Below are positions 59,210-64,000 of a stretch of 64,000 bases of DNA, piece by piece. Positions within the stretch are counted from its first letter, which is position 1, and each line of letters opens with the position of its first letter. The notes below the pieces were generated by a model. It did no database searches. It saw only the letters and a list, made by a program, of their open reading frames with translations, and was not told where the DNA came from. Both the position numbers and the translations under genes were made by a program. Origin of the DNA: an uncultured Alphaproteobacteria bacterium (lineage in GTDB: Bacteria > Pseudomonadota > Alphaproteobacteria > JALCBB01); assembly GCA_958267355.1 (NCBI GenBank), contig OY279575.1, positions 1,100,335 to 1,164,334 of the forward strand, read 5' to 3'.

Positions 59210-62200
59210 TTATGCGTCTTCGCCGCGCAACCGCTCGCCGTCAGGGTCCAGAAACATCGGCGGGACAATCTTGCACGGCACTGCCGCTCCTTTGACAAGA
59301 GCCGATATGGTTTCTCCGTGGCGTTTGTGTCCGCGGCGTAGAAGCCCCATCGCAAAACCACGCTTCAAAGTCGGACTCATATACGACGAAGTAACATGCC
59401 CCAAAATCGGAAACGGCGGCGTTAACTCTCCTGCCCCCAAAGGCACACCTTCAGGCAAAACCAAAGTCTCGTTTTCAGGCAAAAGCCCAACCAACTGCTT
59501 ACGATCTTCACGGCGCATTCCTGCGCGTTCGGCTCCGCGTCTGCCAACATAATCCTTCTTGGTAGAGCAAAGCCCTGATAAACCCAAATCGTCAGGCGTA
59601 GTCGTACCTTCGTTATCTTGTCCCGCAATAATGAAACCCTTTTCAGCTCGCAACAGATGCATTGACTCCGTGCCGTAGGGCGTAATCTTGTACTCAGCAC
59701 CCGTTTCCATTAAGTCTTCCGCAACCGATACCGCCGCTTCAGGTGCCATATGAATTTCGTACCCCAGCTCACCCGTAAAAGACACACGCAAAATTCGCGC
59801 TTTGGCTCCGCAGACTTGCCCTTCACGGAAACGCATATAAGGAAACGCTTCGTGTCCTAAATCAATGTCGGTCAGCGGCTGTAAAACCTTACGCGCCTTC
59901 GGACCATTCAACGCCAAAGCCGCCCATTGCTCGGTGATGGAAGTAAGCCAAACTTCTAAGTCTGTCCATTCGGTTTGTAGCCACAACTCCAGCCACGCCA
60001 AAACCCGCGGTGCCCCCCCCGTAGTCGTAGAAATAAAGAAACGATCATCAGCCAGCCGCGAGATGACTCCATCATCAAACAGCGTACCTTCTTCGTTTAA
60101 CATCAAACCATAGCGACAAGCCCCCGCAGGCATTTTCAGCATTCCATTGGTATAGACACGATTCAAAAACTCTGCCGCGTCTTTGCCACGCACTTCAATC
60201 TTGCCAAGCGTAGATGCATCCATAAAGCCCACCGACTCGCGCACCGCCGCCGACTCGCGTTGGACTGCCCGGTGCATATCTTCTCCCGCCTTCGGATAGT
60301 ACCAAGCCCGCATCCACTGCCCGACAGGCTCAAACGCCGCTCCGAGAGTCACAGACCAATCGTGCAGGGGGGTAATCCGCTCGGGCTGTAAGAAGTCATC
60401 CAGCTCCCGCCCCGCAAAAGCCGCCAAAGTCGTAGGCGTATAGGGAGCCCGAAAAGTTGTGACTCCAACTTCGTTCATCGGCAAACCGCGTATCTTAGAA
60501 ACAATCCGTATCGCATTAACATTGGCAAGCTTACCTTGATCCGTTGCCATACCCGTTGTCGTATAGCGTTTGACATGTTCAATCGACTCGTAGCCTTCAC
60601 GAATGGCAAGCGCCAAGTCTTTAGCCGTAGAGTCGTTTTGTAAATCCACGAAGGCTTTACCGCGTTTGCCTTTAATCCACGCGATGGAGTCGCAATCCAA
60701 CGCGCCTTCTGCGCCGTGAATGGCTCCATAGGCAGGAGCTGTTGCGCCGACAGCACTTGCCCCTGCTGTAGCTCCTTCTTGCACCGCCTGTGCTAAGGCG
60801 AAAGAAGCGGCGGCTCCGCCAACGATTGCCATTCCTGCAGGAGCTTCCGCGACAATGAAGCAAGCCTGTTCTTCGTTCCACTGTACTTTTGCTCCCTGAT
60901 GGGAAGGCAGGTGAATCACCGGAGACCAACCACCACTCACCGCCAAAGAATCACAAGACATCAAAACCCCGCCGCGTTGGGCGACTCCTTCTTCGTCAAT
61001 CGGAGCAATCCGCAGGTGGTGCAAGTCGTGCCAGCCACGGGCGCGTGAAATTCCGTGGCCAGGGAAAATCGTCACCCCGCACTCCAAAAGCCGTTGTGCC
61101 ATAGCTCCACTCGGAGCAGGGCGCGTATCCACAATTGCCTTAACCTCAACTCCCGCTTCTATCAAACTAAGTGCCGAAACATAGCCGCTGTTGTTATTGG
61201 TAAAGACAATTGTTCTGTCCCCAGGCTTTACCGCAAAGCGATTGGCATAGGTAGCTGCAGACGAAGCCAGAGTCACTCCGGGCAAATCGTTATTGGCAAA
61301 AACCATCGGACGCTCAATGGCTCCTGTGGCAATCACCGACCGCGGAGCCCGCAGCCACCACATTCTTTGCCGTGGAGCATTCGGCTTGTCCTGCTCGGTG
61401 CCGTGATGGCGTAGCCGCTCCAATAGCCCCCACATTCCGTGTTCGTATGCCGCAAAGCAAGTGGTGTTCGGCAAAACTTGCACATTGTCCATTGCCGCGA
61501 GTTCGCGTTGCATCTTGGCGAGCCAAGCCCGTGCAGGCTCTCCGTCTATGGTCTCGCCTGTGCGGGCAAGCAGACTCCCCCCTAGAAGCCAATCCTGCTC
61601 TACCAGCACAACCCGCTTGCCGCTCTGCCCAGCGGCGTGGGCGGCGGCTAAGCCTGCGGCTCCACCGCCGACGACCAGCACTTCAGCGTAGGCATAACGC
61701 CGCTCATAGGAGTCAGGATCAGCCTGACCCGATGCACATCCCAAACCTGCGCTACGGCGAATCATCGGCTCGTAGCGTTTGTGCCACCAAGCCGCAGGAC
61801 TCATAAAAGTCTTGTAATAAAACCCCGCTGGCAAAAACGGAGACAAAAAGTTATTCACCGAAAGCAAGTCAAAGTCCAAACTTGGCCAGGCGTTTTGTGG
61901 CACGGCGTTGAGTCCTTCGGTTAGCAGAACTTCTGTTGCTCGCAGGTTGGGAGTCATCCGCCCGTTGCGTCCGACTGTGACCAGTGCGTTGGGCTCTTCT
62001 ACGCCTGCCGTATAGATCCCCCGCGGACGGTGATACTTGAAGCTACGTCCGACGAAGTGGATTCCGTGAGCAAGCAAGGCACTTGCTAAGGTATCGCCGT
62101 GAAAGCCGTGCAGGGTTCTTCCGCCCCAAGAAAATTGGAGCAGTTGCGAACGATCGATATGTCCGCCGCTTGGCAGACGATATTTTGCGACAGCTTTCAC
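59210..62200 (-). CDS. soxA: Sarcosine oxidase alpha subunit
   Basis: SoxA binds NAD+ and contains a folate-binding GcvT-like C-terminal half, passing methylene to tetrahydrofolate. The 996-residue product has FSWGGRTLHGFHGDTLASALLAHG and RGIYTAGVEEPNALV near the start. The dinucleotide fold VLVVGGGAAGLAAAHAAGQSG (about 174-194) follows, then a C-terminal aminomethyltransferase region (MPAGACRYGLMLNEEGTLFDDGVISRL). Length is typical. It is in the operon soxB-soxD-soxA-soxG. Confidence 0.96.
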   Translation of the reverse strand: MKAVAKYRLPSGGHIDRSQLLQFSWGGRTLHGFHGDTLASALLAHGIHFVGRSFKYHRPRGIYTAGVEEPNALVTVGRNGRMTPNLRATEVLLTEGLNAVPQNAWPSLDFDLLSVNNFLSPFLPAGFYYKTFMSPAAWWHKRYEPMIRRSAGLGCASGQADPDSYERRYAYAEVLVVGGGAAGLAAAHAAGQSGKRVVLVEQDWLLGGSLLARTGETIDGEPARAWLAKMQRELAAMDNVQVLPNTTCFAAYEHGMWGLLERLRHHGTEQDKPNAPRQRMWWLRAPRSVIATGAIERPMVFANNDLPGVTLASSAATYANRFAVKPGDRTIVFTNNNSGYVSALSLIEAGVEVKAIVDTRPAPSGAMAQRLLECGVTIFPGHGISRARGWHDLHHLRIAPIDEEGVAQRGGVLMSCDSLAVSGGWSPVIHLPSHQGAKVQWNEEQACFIVAEAPAGMAIVGGAAASFALAQAVQEGATAGASAVGATAPAYGAIHGAEGALDCDSIAWIKGKRGKAFVDLQNDSTAKDLALAIREGYESIEHVKRYTTTGMATDQGKLANVNAIRIVSKIRGLPMNEVGVTTFRAPYTPTTLAAFAGRELDDFLQPERITPLHDWSVTLGAAFEPVGQWMRAWYYPKAGEDMHRAVQRESAAVRESVGFMDASTLGKIEVRGKDAAEFLNRVYTNGMLKMPAGACRYGLMLNEEGTLFDDGVISRLADDRFFISTTTGGAPRVLAWLELWLQTEWTDLEVWLTSITEQWAALALNGPKARKVLQPLTDIDLGHEAFPYMRFREGQVCGAKARILRVSFTGELGYEIHMAPEAAVSVAEDLMETGAEYKITPYGTESMHLLRAEKGFIIAGQDNEGTTTPDDLGLSGLCSTKKDYVGRRGAERAGMRREDRKQLVGLLPENETLVLPEGVPLGAGELTPPFPILGHVTSSYMSPTLKRGFAMGLLRRGHKRHGETISALVKGAAVPCKIVPPMFLDPDGERLRGEDA

Positions 62201-62256
62201 TTTACGCTTCTCGGGGTAATTCTCGGGGCAATTCTTGGTGCAATTCTCGTTTGTGG

Positions 62257-62550
62257 TTAGACTTCCTTGCGCTCGGGCACCGCTGGCGGAGCTTCAAGCA
62301 TCGGAGCTGACCCGTAAATCTGATTAGAAACCGTATCACGCACGACACGGAAGTATTTTCCGCATCCGTGCAGGTGGAGCCACAGCTCGTGGTGTGTGCC
62401 CTTCGGGTTGTGGCGGTAATAGACATAATCCGCCCACTCTTGGTCGGAAAGCTCAGGCGGATTTTTCGGACGCGCAATTCCGCCTTCACCTGCGTAGGTG
62501 AATTCGGCTTCGGCGCGTTCGCCACACCAAGGACAAGGTATCAGCAACAT
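62257..62550 (-). CDS. soxD: Sarcosine oxidase delta subunit
   Basis: The 97-residue protein is the small zinc-binding subunit. MLLIPCPWCGERAEAEF has Cys6 and Cys9, and LWLHLHGCGKYFRVVRDTVSN has His59/61 and Cys63, the zinc ligands. Length is standard. A different frame over the same bases gives an unsupported 107-residue reading frame. The gap to soxA contains a GGGGCAATTCTTG-type repeat (about 62215-62250). Confidence 0.94.
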   Translation of the reverse strand: MLLIPCPWCGERAEAEFTYAGEGGIARPKNPPELSDQEWADYVYYRHNPKGTHHELWLHLHGCGKYFRVVRDTVSNQIYGSAPMLEAPPAVPERKEV

Positions 62551-62564
62551 AATTGTCTTCTTGT

Positions 62565-62675
62565 GTCTTTTTGTGTCTCTGTGTTTGTTCGTGCGTTGAT
62601 TGGCGCGTTCGTTAGCGTGTGGGTTAGCCTATTGGTTAGCCGTTGGTTCGTGTGTTCGTTAGCGTCTTGGTTGGT
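62565..62675. repeat. Degenerate repeat between soxB and soxD
   Basis: Short units of GTTCGTTAGCGT and TTTTGTGTCT types fill the soxB-soxD gap. No terminator is seen. Confidence 0.75.
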
Positions 62676-62680
62676 GGGCT

Positions 62681-63928
62681 TTAGTGTGCGACAGCGGCGG
62701 CGGAGTGTTCATCAATGATAAGTCCGCTGGCGAAGCGGTTGAGCGTAAAGCCTTCTGCTTTGGGATGCGGTGAGCCATTTGCGACCAAGTGGGCAAACGC
62801 TAGAGCCGAGCCAGGAGTCGCTTTAAATCCGCCTGTTCCCCAGCCGCAGTTGATGAAAAGGTTTTCCACGGGTGTTGGCGAAAGTATTGCCGAAGCGTCA
62901 GGAGCAATATCAACGACTCCGCCCCACGAGCGCAACATACGCAAGCGGCGGAACTGCGGGAACAAGTGGCATACGGCTCCGATACTTCCTGCCAAGACAT
63001 GTGGCGAGCCGCGTTGTGCGTAGCCGTTGTAGGCGTCAGCTCCGCCGCCGATGACTAGCTCACCTTTGTCGGATTGGCTGACATAGCCGTGGATTGCTCC
63101 AGACATAATCACGGTGTTCAGGCAGGGCTTGAGCGGCTCTGACACCAGAGCCTGCAACGGACGCGACTCAATCGGCAAACGAAACCCTGCAAGGTTTGCC
63201 AAAACGCTTGCGTGTCCTGCGGGAACAAGCGCGACTTTATCGGCTTCAATAGCTCCGCGTGTGGTTTCAACGCCGCGCACTTTTCCGCCTTCAATACGGA
63301 ATCCATTGACGGTGCATTGTTCAATGATATCTACACCGAGTGCATCGGCGGCGCGTGCATATCCCCAAGCGACGGCATCGTGTCGGGCTGTGCCTGCTGT
63401 GCGTTGTAGTGAAGCTCCTAGCACGGGCAGGCGCGGACAAGCTACATGCATTTCGGGTACTTCTTTTTTGATTTGTGCGGGTGTTAAAAACTCTCCTTCT
63501 ATTCCGCTGGCTTGGTTGGCAAGGACTCGTCTCTGCACTCCTTTCAGATCGTGTTCGTCGTGACACAGGTTCAGCACGCCACGCGGAGAAAACATTACAT
63601 TGTAATTAACTTCCTGCGACAGAGTCTCCCACAGGGAGCGGGCAAGTTCGTAGAGTCCGCCTGACTCGTCTTGCAGATAGTTTGAGCGAATGATTGTGGT
63701 GTTGCGTCCTGTATTGCCGCCGCCGAGCCAGCCGCGTTCTAGGACTGCGATTTTGCGTAGTCCGTGGTGTTTGGCGAGATAGTATGCGGTGCCGAGTCCG
63801 TGTCCGCCTGCGCCGACGACGATGACATCGTAGTGCTGGCGTGGCTCTGGGGAACGCCAGGCGCGTTGCCAGTGGCGGTGTCCGCGAAAGGCGTGATAGG
63901 CGAGCGAGATGGCGGAATATTTCTGCAC
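62681..63928 (-). CDS. soxB: Sarcosine oxidase beta subunit
   Basis: SoxB carries the covalent and non-covalent flavins and the sarcosine-oxidising site. The 415-residue protein has [24 protein letters not shown], then [23 protein letters not shown], typical of the heterotetrameric type. [42 protein letters not shown]-like sequence ends it. It is the first sox gene; its promoter should lie in the 72 bases to the window edge or beyond. Folate-linked demethylation links it to the DMGDH-like genes. Confidence 0.96.
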   Translation of the reverse strand: [415 protein letters not shown]

Positions 63929-64000
63929 GGAGAGTCCAAACGATACGAAAAGGTGTCAGGAAAGCCACCAACAAAGCCCCAACACAGATGGGACACAAAT

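Noticed and set aside
62202-62525. Minus-strand 107-residue reading frame overlapping soxD
   Set aside because: The other frame encodes a clear SoxD with zinc ligands, so this one is a shadow.

Overview
The window looks like the chromosome of a free-living, aerobic alphaproteobacterium, probably marine or marine-related and outside the well-studied genera. The evidence is an atpH-atpA pair beside priA, a small transaldolase, xerC and lpdA; an sdhCDAB operon with tusA; trxB followed by a LysR gene; a double-length dCTP deaminase; heterotetrameric sarcosine oxidase; an MttB-type methyltransferase; and three FAD/GcvT fusion dehydrogenases. No tRNA, rRNA, CRISPR array or insertion sequence was seen. 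The species cannot be named from sequence reading alone.

Layout. 1-7.1 kb: atpA (cut by the window edge), atpH, an HhH DNA glycosylase, priA, fsa/tal and xerC. 7.4-11.2 kb: an accessory minus-strand block with a NYN nuclease, a beta-class DNA methyltransferase, a protein with a 2-deoxyribosyltransferase/TIR-like domain, and an unknown protein. 11.4-14.4 kb: lpdA and a divergent HD phosphohydrolase. 14.7-26.4 kb: a podovirus-type structural cluster on the minus strand (portal, scaffold, capsid, two tail tubular proteins, terminase, holin) with no integrase, repressor or replication genes. 27-28.6 kb: an mttB homologue. 28.8-32.0 kb: an AT-richer ZorA-ZorB-HNH operon resembling type II Zorya anti-phage defence, lying between the divergent mttB and dehydrogenase genes. 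32.1-40.6 kb: three DMGDH-like genes and an outer-membrane barrel gene. 40.6-42.4 kb: two tandem small-RNA-like units, a second NYN gene, and a second barrel gene switched out of frame by a 13-G tract. 42.5-49.6 kb: dxs, rmuC, ispA, xseB, dcd, a membrane protein and tusA. 49.7-54.6 kb: sdhBADC and an LptF/G permease. 55-58.5 kb: trxB, lysR, lolA and a fatty-acid hydroxylase-type enzyme. 58.5-63.9 kb: soxBDAG.

How the genes fit together. The mttB homologue, the three FAD/GcvT dehydrogenases and sarcosine oxidase suggest stepwise use of methylated amines or betaines, with one-carbon units passed to tetrahydrofolate. Two separate accessory blocks (methyltransferase/NYN and Zorya-like) plus the phage cluster point to strong phage pressure.

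The most distinctive property is a repeat-generating habit. Many intergenic gaps hold their own short tandem array (11-131 bp units, 2-7 or more copies), often built from the adjoining gene's stop codon or Shine-Dalgarno region. Similar repeats expand linkers inside PriA, Dxs, LptF, SoxG and phage proteins. The strongest candidates for new biology are the duplicated sRNA/NYN locus, the NYN-methyltransferase-effector block, the Zorya-like operon, the phase-variable barrel and the possibly domesticated podoviral cluster.
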